Positions 52,683-64,000 of a stretch of 64,000 bases of DNA are shown piece after piece. The DNA comes from Photobacterium sp. TLY01 (GTDB taxonomy: Bacteria > Pseudomonadota > Gammaproteobacteria > Enterobacterales > Vibrionaceae): the NCBI RefSeq assembly GCF_021432065.1, contig NZ_CP090364.1, positions 248,001 through 312,000 of the forward strand, written 5' to 3'. Made by a program: the position numbers and the translations under genes. The notes below the pieces were generated by a model that saw only the letters and a list, made by a program, of their open reading frames with translations, was not told the DNA's origin and searched no databases. Position 1 is the stretch's first letter. Every line of letters starts with the position of its first letter.

Positions 52683-54014
52683 ATGGCTAAACAACCAGGA
52701 CAAGATTTTAGTAGCGCAAAAGGTGGCCTAGCAGAGCTTAAGACTCGTCTGCTATTTGTAATAGGGGCTATCTTAATTTTCCGAGCTGGCTCTTTTGTGC
52801 CTATTCCTGGTATTGACGCTGCTGTACTAGCCGATCTGTTCGAACAGCAAAAGGGTACCATCATTGAACTGTTTAACATGTTCTCTGGTGGTGCACTTGA
52901 GCGTGCATCCATTTTAGCACTGGGCATTATGCCGTATATTTCGGCCTCGATTATTGTTCAGTTGCTAACGGTTGTTCATCCGGCTTTAGCCGAGTTGAAG
53001 AAAGAAGGTGAGTCTGGTCGCCGTAAGATCAGCCAGTATACTCGCTATGGCACGCTTGTGTTGGCAACCTTCCAAGCAATTGGTATTGCGACGGGGTTAC
53101 CAAGTATGATCCCTGGCCTGGTACATAATCCTGGCCTTGGTTTCTACTTTGTTGCGGTCGTAAGTTTGGTCACCGGTACCATGTTCTTGATGTGGTTAGG
53201 TGAGCAGATTACAGAACGTGGCATTGGTAACGGTATATCTCTGATTATTTTCACAGGTATCGTTGCAGGATTGCCACCCGCTATTGGACAGACCGTAGAG
53301 CAAGCGCGTCAAGGTGAATTGCACGTACTTCTTCTACTGTTAATTGCAGTAATTTCTTTTGCTGTAATCTATTTTGTAGTGTTCATGGAACGTGGTCAGC
53401 GTCGTATCGTCGTGAACTACGCCAAACGCCAGCAAGGCCGTCGTGTCTATGCAGGTCAGAGCACTCATCTGCCATTGAAAATTAATATGGCAGGTGTGAT
53501 TCCAGCAATTTTTGCATCCAGTATCATTCTTTTCCCTGGCACACTGGCTCAGTGGTTCGGTGGAAACGGAGAAGGTACTTTTGGCTTCCTGACGGATGTG
53601 TCTCTGGCACTAAGTCCGGGTCAGCCACTGTACGTTATGCTGTATGCTGCTGCGATTATCTTCTTCTGTTTCTTCTATACCGCGTTGGTGTTTAACCCGC
53701 GTGAAACAGCAGATAACCTGAAGAAATCCGGTGCGTTCATACCTGGTATTCGTCCGGGCGAGCAGACTGCGAAGTACATTGATAAAGTGATGACACGCCT
53801 GACTTTAGCTGGTGCGTTGTATATTACCTTTATCTGTCTGATCCCCGAGTTCATGATGATTGCTTGGAACGTTCGCTTCTACTTTGGCGGTACGTCACTA
53901 CTGATTGTAGTTGTGGTTATTATGGACTTCATGGCTCAAGTTCAGACACACCTGATGTCTCAACAGTATGAGTCGGTTTTGAAAAAGGCTAATCTTAAAG
54001 GCTACGGCCGATAA
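52683..54014 (+). CDS. secY: Protein translocase subunit SecY
   Basis: Channel-forming subunit of the SecYEG translocon in the inner membrane, 443 residues, ten membrane helices. Visible are the first helix ([20 protein letters not shown]), the plug region after it, [17 protein letters not shown] cytoplasmic loop, and a C-terminal [10 protein letters not shown]. Conserved place in the spc operon. Confidence 0.98.
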
Positions 54015-54043
54015 GCTTGGTTATCCATTTACGGAGTTTAGCA

Positions 54044-54157
54044 ATGAAAGTTCGTGCTTCCGTTAAGAAAATCTGCCGTAACTGTAAAGTTATCAAGCGC
54101 AACGGTGTTGTGCGTGTAATTTGCAGTGAGCCAAAGCATAAGCAACGCCAAGGCTAA
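54044..54157 (+). CDS. rpmJ: 50S ribosomal protein L36 (zinc-binding type)
   Basis: 37-residue protein read directly from the sequence: [19 protein letters not shown] start, with Cys11, Cys14, Cys27 and His33 as zinc ligands (C+ form). ACGGAG lies ten bases before the ATG. Last gene of the spc operon. Confidence 0.97.
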
Positions 54158-54189
54158 CCAGCAGAAATATTTCTTGCAAATTGAAGGTA

Positions 54190-54217
54190 GGTTGGCTAAA
54201 TTAGCCAACCATCTTTT
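54190..54217 (+). terminator. Hairpin after rpmJ (spc operon end)
   Basis: GGTTGGCTAA (54190-54199) and TTAGCCAACC (54201-54210) are perfect inverted repeats, followed by ATCTTTT. The U run is short, so termination may be partial and read through into the alpha operon. Confidence 0.65.
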
Positions 54218-54239
54218 GTGTGTGCAAAAGAATTGTGAC

Positions 54240-54310
54240 ACCGCTGCGTATCCTAAACGGGCTTTGCAGCGGTTATTCTTGATAAGTACTAGGAGTGAAT
54301 AGTGGCCCGT
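54240..54310 (+). promoter_or_regulatory. Alpha operon leader pseudoknot (S4 target)
   Basis: ACCGCTGC (54240-54247) pairs with GCAGCGGT (54266-54273). In its loop ACGGGC (54257-54262) is complementary to GCCCGT (54305-54310), just inside the rpsM coding start, giving a pseudoknot that would hold the ribosome binding site AGGAG and the GTG. This is the known design of the gammaproteobacterial alpha operon leader, where ribosomal protein S4 traps the 30S subunit. Confidence 0.85.
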
Positions 54311-54658
54311 ATTGCAGGCATTAACATTCCTGATCAAAAGCATGCTGTAATCGCACTGACTGCGATTTACGGCATCGGTAAAACTCGTTCAAAAGCTATT
54401 CTGGCTGATGTGGGTATTGCTGAAAATGTTAAGATCAGTGAACTAACTGAAGAGCAGATCGATCAACTGCGTGATGGTGTAGCTAAGTACACTGTAGAAG
54501 GTGATCTACGTCGTGAAGTTTCCATGAATATCAAGCGCCTAATGGATCTTGGTTGTTACCGTGGTCTTCGTCATCGTCGCAGTCTACCTCTACGTGGACA
54601 GCGTACTAAAACCAACGCTCGTACCCGTAAGGGTCCGCGCAAGCCGATCAAAAAATAA
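54302..54658 (+). CDS. rpsM: 30S ribosomal protein S13
   Basis: 118-residue head protein, starting [22 protein letters not shown] start with AGGAG six bases before it, inside the S4-controlled pseudoknot. First gene of the alpha operon. Confidence 0.99.
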   Translation: MARIAGINIPDQKHAVIALTAIYGIGKTRSKAILADVGIAENVKISELTEEQIDQLRDGVAKYTVEGDLRREVSMNIKRLMDLGCYRGLRHRRSLPLRGQRTKTNARTRKGPRKPIKK

Positions 54659-54671
54659 TCGGATAAGGTAG

Positions 54672-55067
<396 letters not shown>

Positions 55068-55099
55068 CGTTTCGTTTCTAGGAATATTGGAGAAAGAAC

Positions 55100-55720
55100 A
55101 TGGCAAGATATTTGGGTCCTAAGCTGAAGCTTAGCCGTCGTGAAGGCACTGACTTATTCCTTAAGTCTGGTGTTCGCGCGATTGATACCAAGTGTAAAAT
55201 TGATAACGCGCCGGGCCAGCACGGTGCCCGTCGTGGCCGCCTGTCTGACTATGGCGTTCAGCTTCGCGAGAAGCAGAAAGTTCGTCGTACTTATGGCGTA
55301 CTGGAAAAGCAATTCCGTAACTACTACAAAGAAGCTGCTCGCCTGAAAGGCAACACAGGTGAAAACCTGCTGCAACTTCTGGAAGGTCGTCTGGACAATG
55401 TTGTTTACCGCATGGGCTTTGGCGCAACTCGCGCTGAATCACGTCAGCTGGTAAGCCACAAAGCGATCCTGGTTAATGGTCAAGTCGTTAACATCCCATC
55501 TTTCCAGGTGGCTGCAAACGACGTTGTTAGCATTCGTGAGAAAGCTAAAAACCAAGCACGCATCAAAGCAGCTCTTGAAGTTGCTACTCAGCGTGAACTG
55601 CCGACTTGGGTCGAAGTAGACAGCAACAAAATGGAAGGTACCTTTAAGCGTCTTCCAGAGCGTTCTGATTTGTCTGCCGACATCAACGAACACCTGATCG
55701 TCGAGCTTTACTCTAAGTAA
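55100..55720 (+). CDS. rpsD: 30S ribosomal protein S4
   Basis: 206-residue primary 16S-binding protein and repressor of the alpha operon. [19 protein letters not shown] start; S4 RNA-binding domain from [15 protein letters not shown]. The N-terminal cysteine cluster of zinc-type S4 is absent, the normal gammaproteobacterial form. Confidence 0.99.
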   Translation: MARYLGPKLKLSRREGTDLFLKSGVRAIDTKCKIDNAPGQHGARRGRLSDYGVQLREKQKVRRTYGVLEKQFRNYYKEAARLKGNTGENLLQLLEGRLDNVVYRMGFGATRAESRQLVSHKAILVNGQVVNIPSFQVAANDVVSIREKAKNQARIKAALEVATQRELPTWVEVDSNKMEGTFKRLPERSDLSADINEHLIVELYSK

Positions 55721-55743
55721 GGCTATAGTTAAGAGAGGACACA

Positions 55744-56733
55744 ATGCAGGGTTCTGTAACAGAATTTCTTAAGCCGCGTCTTGTTGATATTGAACAAGTT
55801 AATACGACGCATGCAAAAGTAACTCTTGAGCCTCTGGAGCGTGGTTTTGGCCACACTCTAGGCAATGCTCTACGTCGTATTCTTCTGTCATCTATGCCTG
55901 GTTGCGCAGTGACTGAAGTAGAAATCGACGGTGTGTTACACGAGTACAGCACCAAAGAGGGAGTCCAAGAGGACGTTCTTGAAATCCTATTGAACCTGAA
56001 AGGCCTGGCCGTCAAGGTTGAAGGGAAAGACGAAGTCATCTTGAGCCTCAGTAAATCTGGTGCAGGCCCTGTTGTTGCAGGTGACATCACCCATGATGGT
56101 GATGTTGAGATTGCGAACCCAGAGCACGTGATCTGCCATTTGACTGATGACAATGCTGATATCAGCATGCGCATCAAGGTAGAGCGTGGTCGCGGCTATG
56201 TACCAGCATCTGCTCGTATTCACAGTGATGAAGATGAGCGTCCAATTGGTCGTCTGTTAGTTGATGCAACTTTCAGCCCAGTTGATCGTATCGCATACTC
56301 AGTCGAGGCTGCGCGTGTAGAACAGCGCACTGACCTTGATAAGCTGGTTATCGATATGGAGACCAATGGTACTCTTGATCCTGAGGAAGCGATTCGTCGT
56401 GCTGCCACTATTCTGGCAGAACAACTTGACGCATTCGTAGATCTGCGTGATGTACGAGTTCCTGAAGAGAAAGAAGAGAAGCCGGAGTTCGATCCGATCC
56501 TACTGCGTCCTGTAGACGATCTTGAACTAACTGTTCGCTCTGCTAACTGTTTGAAAGCAGAAGCGATCCACTACATCGGTGATCTTGTTCAGCGTACTGA
56601 GGTTGAGCTACTGAAAACGCCAAACCTGGGTAAGAAGTCTTTGACCGAAATCAAAGACGTGCTGGCTTCACGTGGTCTCTCTCTGGGCATGCGCCTGGAG
56701 AACTGGCCGCCAGCATCTATCGCTGAAGATTAA
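55744..56733 (+). CDS. rpoA: RNA polymerase alpha subunit
   Basis: 329 residues. N-terminal dimerisation domain (about 1-235, [20 protein letters not shown]) and C-terminal domain (about 250-329) that contacts UP elements and activators such as CRP ([34 protein letters not shown]). AGAGAGGA precedes the ATG. In the standard place between rpsD and rplQ. Confidence 0.99.
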   Translation: MQGSVTEFLKPRLVDIEQVNTTHAKVTLEPLERGFGHTLGNALRRILLSSMPGCAVTEVEIDGVLHEYSTKEGVQEDVLEILLNLKGLAVKVEGKDEVILSLSKSGAGPVVAGDITHDGDVEIANPEHVICHLTDDNADISMRIKVERGRGYVPASARIHSDEDERPIGRLLVDATFSPVDRIAYSVEAARVEQRTDLDKLVIDMETNGTLDPEEAIRRAATILAEQLDAFVDLRDVRVPEEKEEKPEFDPILLRPVDDLELTVRSANCLKAEAIHYIGDLVQRTEVELLKTPNLGKKSLTEIKDVLASRGLSLGMRLENWPPASIAED

Positions 56734-56766
56734 TAGTTACTGATATCTAGTTAGAAGGATTAGGTC

Positions 56767-57153
56767 ATGCGCCATCGTAAGAGTGGTCGTCAACTCAACC
56801 GCAACAGCAGTCATCGCAAAGCGATGTTCAGCAACATGGCTAGCTCTCTGGTACGTCACGAGCTTATCAAGACTACCTTGCCTAAGGCAAAAGAGCTGCG
56901 TCGCGTAATTGAGCCTTTGATTACCCTAGCTAAGACTGACAGTGTAGCTAACCGTCGTCTGGCATTTGCACGCACTCGTGATAACGAAGTCGTTGCTAAA
57001 CTGTTTAACGAATTAGGTCCACGTTTTGCTCAACGTCCAGGCGGTTACACTCGCATTATGAAATGCGGTTTCCGTGCTGGTGATAAAGCCCCAATGGCTT
57101 ACATTGAGCTGGTAGACCGTCCTGAAGCTCAGGAAGAAGCTGCTGCTGAATAA
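56767..57153 (+). CDS. rplQ: 50S ribosomal protein L17
   Basis: 128-residue protein near the tunnel exit, [19 protein letters not shown] start. Last gene of the alpha operon; a terminator follows at once. Confidence 0.99.
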   Translation: MRHRKSGRQLNRNSSHRKAMFSNMASSLVRHELIKTTLPKAKELRRVIEPLITLAKTDSVANRRLAFARTRDNEVVAKLFNELGPRFAQRPGGYTRIMKCGFRAGDKAPMAYIELVDRPEAQEEAAAE

Positions 57154-57173
57154 GCAATAGTTTAAAACGTAAG

Positions 57174-57201
57174 AAAGCCGGGCATTGCCCGGCTTTTTTT
57201 A
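57174..57201 (+). terminator. Terminator of the alpha operon
   Basis: AAAGCCGGGC (57174-57183) and GCCCGGCTTT (57187-57196) around ATT, followed by T's to 57200. 20 bases after rplQ. Confidence 0.94.
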
Positions 57202-57455
57202 TCACTGGTTTTCACCGAAAGATCTGGTATTGCCCGGAACTGGGTGGTGATGGATTTAACCATTATTACTTTAGACTATATTCCCACTGCCCTTTTTTAT
57301 CTCCCCATAACTTTCTTCTCCCGTTGCACTTTTTGTTTTATCCACAGTGAGAGTCTGTCAGCCCGCCGGTTTAGGGTGATTTTGCTGCCTTATTGTGCGT
57401 ATTACTTATCTGTGGGTGAAAAGTGTTCGCTCGGTGTTTTTTTCTGTTTTTTTAC

Positions 57456-57483
57456 TTGTCATGTGGTTCTGACTCTCTATAAT
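57456..57483 (+). promoter_or_regulatory. rRNA operon promoter P1
   Basis: TTGTCA (57456-57461), 16-base spacer, TATAAT (57478-57483), then GCCGCC. The GC-rich discriminator is the hallmark of stringently controlled rRNA promoters. The preceding ~170 bases are AT-rich with long T runs and no credible gene, which suits UP and Fis elements. Confidence 0.85.
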
Positions 57484-57565
57484 GCCGCCTCACTGACACG
57501 GCAGAGCAGCAAAACTTAAGCGCTCGGCAGTGTAAGCGGTTAGAAAAACAAATTGGAAAAAGTGT

Positions 57566-57593
57566 TTGACACTTGTTTTTGATTGGTTAGAAT
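57566..57593 (+). promoter_or_regulatory. rRNA operon promoter P2
   Basis: TTGACA (57566-57571), 16-base spacer, TAGAAT (57588-57593), followed by GGCCGCCC. 110 bases after P1; the tandem arrangement is typical of gammaproteobacterial rrn operons. Confidence 0.85.
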
Positions 57594-57640
57594 GGCCGCC
57601 CGTTTCGAGAGATGAATCACAAAGATTTGCTTCGGAACAA

Positions 57641-57651
57641 GCTCTTTAACA
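57641..57651 (+). promoter_or_regulatory. boxA antitermination element, rRNA leader
   Basis: GCTCTTTAACA matches the rrn boxA core, which recruits NusB-S10 so that polymerase reads through the untranslated operon. A second copy is in the 16S-23S spacer at 59588. Confidence 0.85.
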
Positions 57652-57661
57652 ATTTGACCAT

Positions 57662-57679
57662 GCAATCTGTGTGGGCACT
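57662..57679 (+). other. RNase III processing stem of 16S, 5' strand
   Basis: GCAATCTGTGTGGGCACT is complementary to AGTGTCCACACAGATTGC at 59401-59418 with a single G-U pair. The two would bring the ends of pre-16S together and be cut by RNase III. Confidence 0.8.
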
Positions 57680-57825
57680 CGACAATGATACAGTCATCAA
57701 AGATTTTATCAGTGAACTGAGTGACCAAATCGATACTTAGGTATCGGCACAGTCAATTCGTTTCAACTTCGGTTGGAACATCAGTAATCACTGAGCCGCT
57801 TCTCTTTGGAGAAGCAACAAAACTT

Positions 57826-59377
<1,552 letters not shown>

Positions 59378-59445
59378 CCTAAAGACTGTGTTTTTGATGC
59401 AGTGTCCACACAGATTGCTTGGTTAATATGTAAAGACGCAACAGT

Positions 59446-59521
59446 GTCCCATTCGTCTAGAGGCCTAGGACACCGCCCTTTCACGGCGGTAACAGGGGTT
59501 CGACTCCCCTATGGGACGCCA
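59446..59521 (+). tRNA. tRNA-Glu (anticodon TTC)
   Basis: 76 bases including encoded CCA. It is near identical to E. coli tRNA-Glu; acceptor GTCCCAT pairs with ATGGGAC, anticodon stem CCGCC/GGCGG with loop CTTTCAC. It is the only tRNA in the 16S-23S spacer, so this is a Glu-type rrn operon. Confidence 0.97.
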
Positions 59522-59587
59522 CTTTCTAACTGCACTTGCGAGTGTGATTAGAAAGTGGCTTTTTTCTCCCCGGAGAAAAGAAACACA

Positions 59588-59599
59588 TGCTCTTTAACA
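59588..59599 (+). promoter_or_regulatory. boxA element in the 16S-23S spacer
   Basis: TGCTCTTTAACA is an exact rrn boxA. It re-arms antitermination before the 23S gene. The rest of the spacer (59522-59785) holds a stem of CCACTTTCTAA with TTAGAAAGTGG and the 23S processing strand at 59681-59709. Confidence 0.9.
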
Positions 59600-59680
59600 A
59601 TCTGGAAAGCTGACTAGTAAATTCAATTTTAAAGATTGAATCAAAAACTGTTTCGAGAGAAACAGAGTTCTCAAGCAATA

Positions 59681-59709
59681 CACATTCAAGTGTCTTGTGT
59701 AAGAGTCCG
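59681..59709 (+). other. RNase III processing stem of 23S, 5' strand
   Basis: The stretch from CACATTCAAG to GAGTCCG can pair with 62697-62724 (CGGACTC to GATGTG) with small bulges, enclosing 23S. The inner flanks CCTCTTGGGG and CCCAAGGGG also pair. Confidence 0.75.
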
Positions 59710-59785
59710 GCGAATAAACCAATTGTCTCTTTGTCAGAGACACAACCTTGGTTGTTTGAACATACGAAACCTCTTGGGGTTGTAT

Positions 59786-62674
<2,889 letters not shown>

Positions 62675-62767
62675 TACAACACCCAAGGGGTTTTAGCGGA
62701 CTCCATAAGCACTTGAATGATGTGCTGAGAACTTAAGTCAGATTTTCCAAGATTGTTGAACAAATTT

Positions 62768-62887
62768 TGCTTGGCGACCATAGCGCTGTGGAACCACCTG
62801 ATCCCATGCCGAACTCAGACGTGAAACGCAGCAGCGCCGATGGTAGTGTGGGGTCTCCCCATGTGAGAGTAGGACATCGCCAGGCTT
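62768..62887 (+). rRNA. rrf: 5S ribosomal RNA, first copy
   Basis: 120 bases starting TGCTTGGCGACC and ending CGCCAGGCTT, with the core CCATGCCGAACTCAGACGTG. Helix I has a G-C pair at the position where the second copy has A-T. Confidence 0.97.
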
Positions 62888-63043
62888 TCATTGCCCATCT
62901 TGGGTGATAGCTCGCATCTTTTGATACTTGCGATGCTCATGTGCTAATGCACACTGCGCTTCTCAGTTCAAAATCTGCATCGCATCACGCAAGATGACCG
63001 AAACAAAGCAGTGAAGCGTAAGACTTTGTTTAGATAAAAATTT

Positions 63044-63119
63044 GCTGGTATAGCTCAGTTGGTAGAGCGCACCCTTGGTAAGGGTGAGGCCCCCAGTTCA
63101 AATCTGGGTACTAGCACCA
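63044..63119 (+). tRNA. tRNA-Thr (anticodon GGT)
   Basis: 76 bases including CCA, acceptor GCTGGTA/TACTAGC, anticodon arm ACCCTTGGTAAGGGT, T arm CCCAGTTCAAATCTGGG. It lies between two 5S genes, as in E. coli rrnD. Confidence 0.96.
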
Positions 63120-63124
63120 GAATT

Positions 63125-63244
63125 TGCTTAGCGACAATAGCGCTGTGGAACCACCTGATCCCATGCCGAACTCAGACGTGAAACGCAGCAGCGCCGATGG
63201 TAGTGTGGGGTCTCCCCATGTGAGAGTAGGACATTGCTAAGCAC
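63125..63244 (+). rRNA. rrf: 5S ribosomal RNA, second copy
   Basis: 120 bases, identical to the first copy over the interior and differing only near the ends (TGCTTAGCGACA start, TTGCTAAGCA end). The terminal changes mostly pair with each other, so the gene looks functional. Confidence 0.96.
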
Positions 63245-63251
63245 CCTCTTT

Positions 63252-63280
63252 AAAACCCAGCCTTTTGGCTGGGTTTTTTC
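63252..63280 (+). terminator. Terminator of the rRNA operon
   Basis: AAAACCCAGCC (63252-63262) and GGCTGGGTTTT (63267-63277) around TTTT, then T's. Directly after the second 5S gene. Confidence 0.94.
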
Positions 63281-63387
63281 ATTTCTGCTTTTCGTTATTT
63301 GTACATTTCCATTTGCTAGCCTATTGCTTTCATTAGAATTATTCATAGTTCTCTTAACTATCTATAATTCTTTTAATGCGGTAATGC

Positions 63388-63442
63388 TTGCAGAGTGAGT
63401 CGAAATTCTATAATTTTTGGGTATCTGGACGTCTGTACATCT
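63388..63442 (+). promoter_or_regulatory. metA promoter with MetJ-type boxes
   Basis: A TTGCAG (63388-63393) and TATAAT (63409-63414) pair is followed by tandem eight-base units, of which GGACGTCT (63427-63434) matches the MetJ box AGACGTCT at seven positions and GTACATCT (63435-63442) at five. The unit before (63419-63426) is weaker. Position just after the -10 fits repression by MetJ with S-adenosylmethionine. Confidence 0.65.
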
Positions 63443-63457
63443 TAGGGAGAGCAACAC

Positions 63458-64000
63458 ATGCCCATTAAAATTCCTGATCAGTTACCGGCAACGGATATTC
63501 TCCGTAGTGAGAATATCTTCGTCATGTCTGCAAAACGCGCTGCCAGTCAGGAAATTCGCCCGCTGAAGGTATTGTTGCTTAACCTGATGCCGAAAAAAAT
63601 TGAAACTGAAACTCAGTTTCTCCGCCTGTTATCAAATAGCCCGCTGCAGGTCGATGTTGAGTTACTGCGAATTGACAACCGACCGACAAAAAATACGCCC
63701 ACTGAGCATCTGGATACCTTCTACCGGCAGTTCGAAATGGTGAAGGACAGAAATTTCGACGGCTTGATTGTGACGGGTGCCCCGCTCGGGCTGGTACAGT
63801 TCGAAGATGTTTTGTACTGGGAAGAAATCCAGACGATATTGAACTGGGCGAAAGGGCACGTGACTTCGACTATGTATGTGTGCTGGGCCGCTCAGGCTGG
63901 ACTTAAGCTGATGTACGACTTACCTAAACGTACTCGCAAAGAGAAATTATCAGGTATCTACACCCATAAGGTTCATCATCCGCATCATCCGATTCTGAGA
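63458..64000 (+). CDS. metA: Homoserine O-succinyltransferase, 5' part (cut by window edge)
   Basis: First committed enzyme of methionine synthesis. 181 codons are in the window; the 3' end is missing. [19 protein letters not shown] start with AGGGAG at 63444-63449, catalytic Cys142 in YVCWAAQAG, and the [15 protein letters not shown] block. Residue 111 is Gly (GAPLGLVQF), which in this family goes with succinyl-CoA rather than acetyl-CoA use. Confidence 0.95.
   Translation, partial: MPIKIPDQLPATDILRSENIFVMSAKRAASQEIRPLKVLLLNLMPKKIETETQFLRLLSNSPLQVDVELLRIDNRPTKNTPTEHLDTFYRQFEMVKDRNFDGLIVTGAPLGLVQFEDVLYWEEIQTILNWAKGHVTSTMYVCWAAQAGLKLMYDLPKRTRKEKLSGIYTHKVHHPHHPILR

Noticed and set aside
57244-57519. 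91-codon frame before the rRNA operon
   Set aside because: Composition is that of an AT-rich promoter region (many Phe, Leu, Tyr, Cys) and it overlaps promoter P1.

Overview
The window is a 64-kb stretch of core chromosome from a gammaproteobacterium, almost certainly a member of the Vibrionaceae. The CRP, Dam, PilMNOPQ, KefB/KefG, TusBCD and ribosomal proteins are of the Vibrio/Photobacterium/Enterobacterales type, and the gene order (mrcA-pilMNOPQ-aroKB-damX-dam-rpe-gph-trpS ... crp ... slyD-fkpA-yheO-tusDCB-str-S10-spc-alpha) is the classical gammaproteobacterial backbone. The protein-coding parts look moderately GC-rich for this family, which fits a Photobacterium-like genus better than a typical Vibrio. 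This is an inference; the 16S gene at 57826-59377 would settle it. I see no insertion sequence, prophage, integron or CRISPR array.

Layout. 1-12.7 kb: the 5' part of mrcA (minus strand) diverges from pilMNOPQ, followed by aroK-aroB-damX-dam, a small antisense DUF2970 membrane gene, then rpe-gph-trpS. 12.9-21 kb: a secreted ExeM/NucH-type nuclease, pabA, and an arginine succinyltransferase cluster (argD/astC, astA, astD) that ends with a DUF1338 protein. 21-35.5 kb: crp divergent from yhfA, then yheU and prkB; yheT and a MocR-type regulator divergent from a LysE-family exporter; TIGR02444 and yheS; kefG-kefB-yheV-slyD; slyX and a WD40-like lipoprotein on the minus strand; and fkpA. 35.6-42.1 kb: yheO-tusDCB, then the str operon rpsL-rpsG-fusA-tuf. 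42.3-43.2 kb: bfd and bfr. 43.2-57.2 kb: the S10, spc and alpha ribosomal protein operons, with recognisable leader regulatory RNAs for L4 and S4. 57.4-63.3 kb: one complete rRNA operon (two tandem promoters, 16S, tRNA-Glu, 23S, 5S, tRNA-Thr, second 5S, terminator). The right edge cuts metA, which is preceded by MetJ-type boxes.

The genes fall into coherent jobs: cell wall and DNA uptake/pilus (mrcA, pil), shikimate and folate precursors (aroK, aroB, pabA), DNA methylation and division (dam, damX), arginine breakdown or synthesis (argD, astA, astD), electrophile and thiol stress (kefG/kefB, slyD), tRNA thiolation (tusBCD), iron storage (bfr/bfd) and the translation machinery. Nothing here is convincingly a new multi-gene system. 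The least-described points are the DUF1338 protein in the ast cluster, the antisense DUF2970 gene inside the dam-rpe junction, the MocR/LysE pair with a perfect inverted repeat between the genes, a short PilQ without AMIN domains together with a PilP lacking a lipobox, and a 69-codon unknown gene beside crp. Starts were corrected where the longest open frame began upstream of the ribosome binding site.
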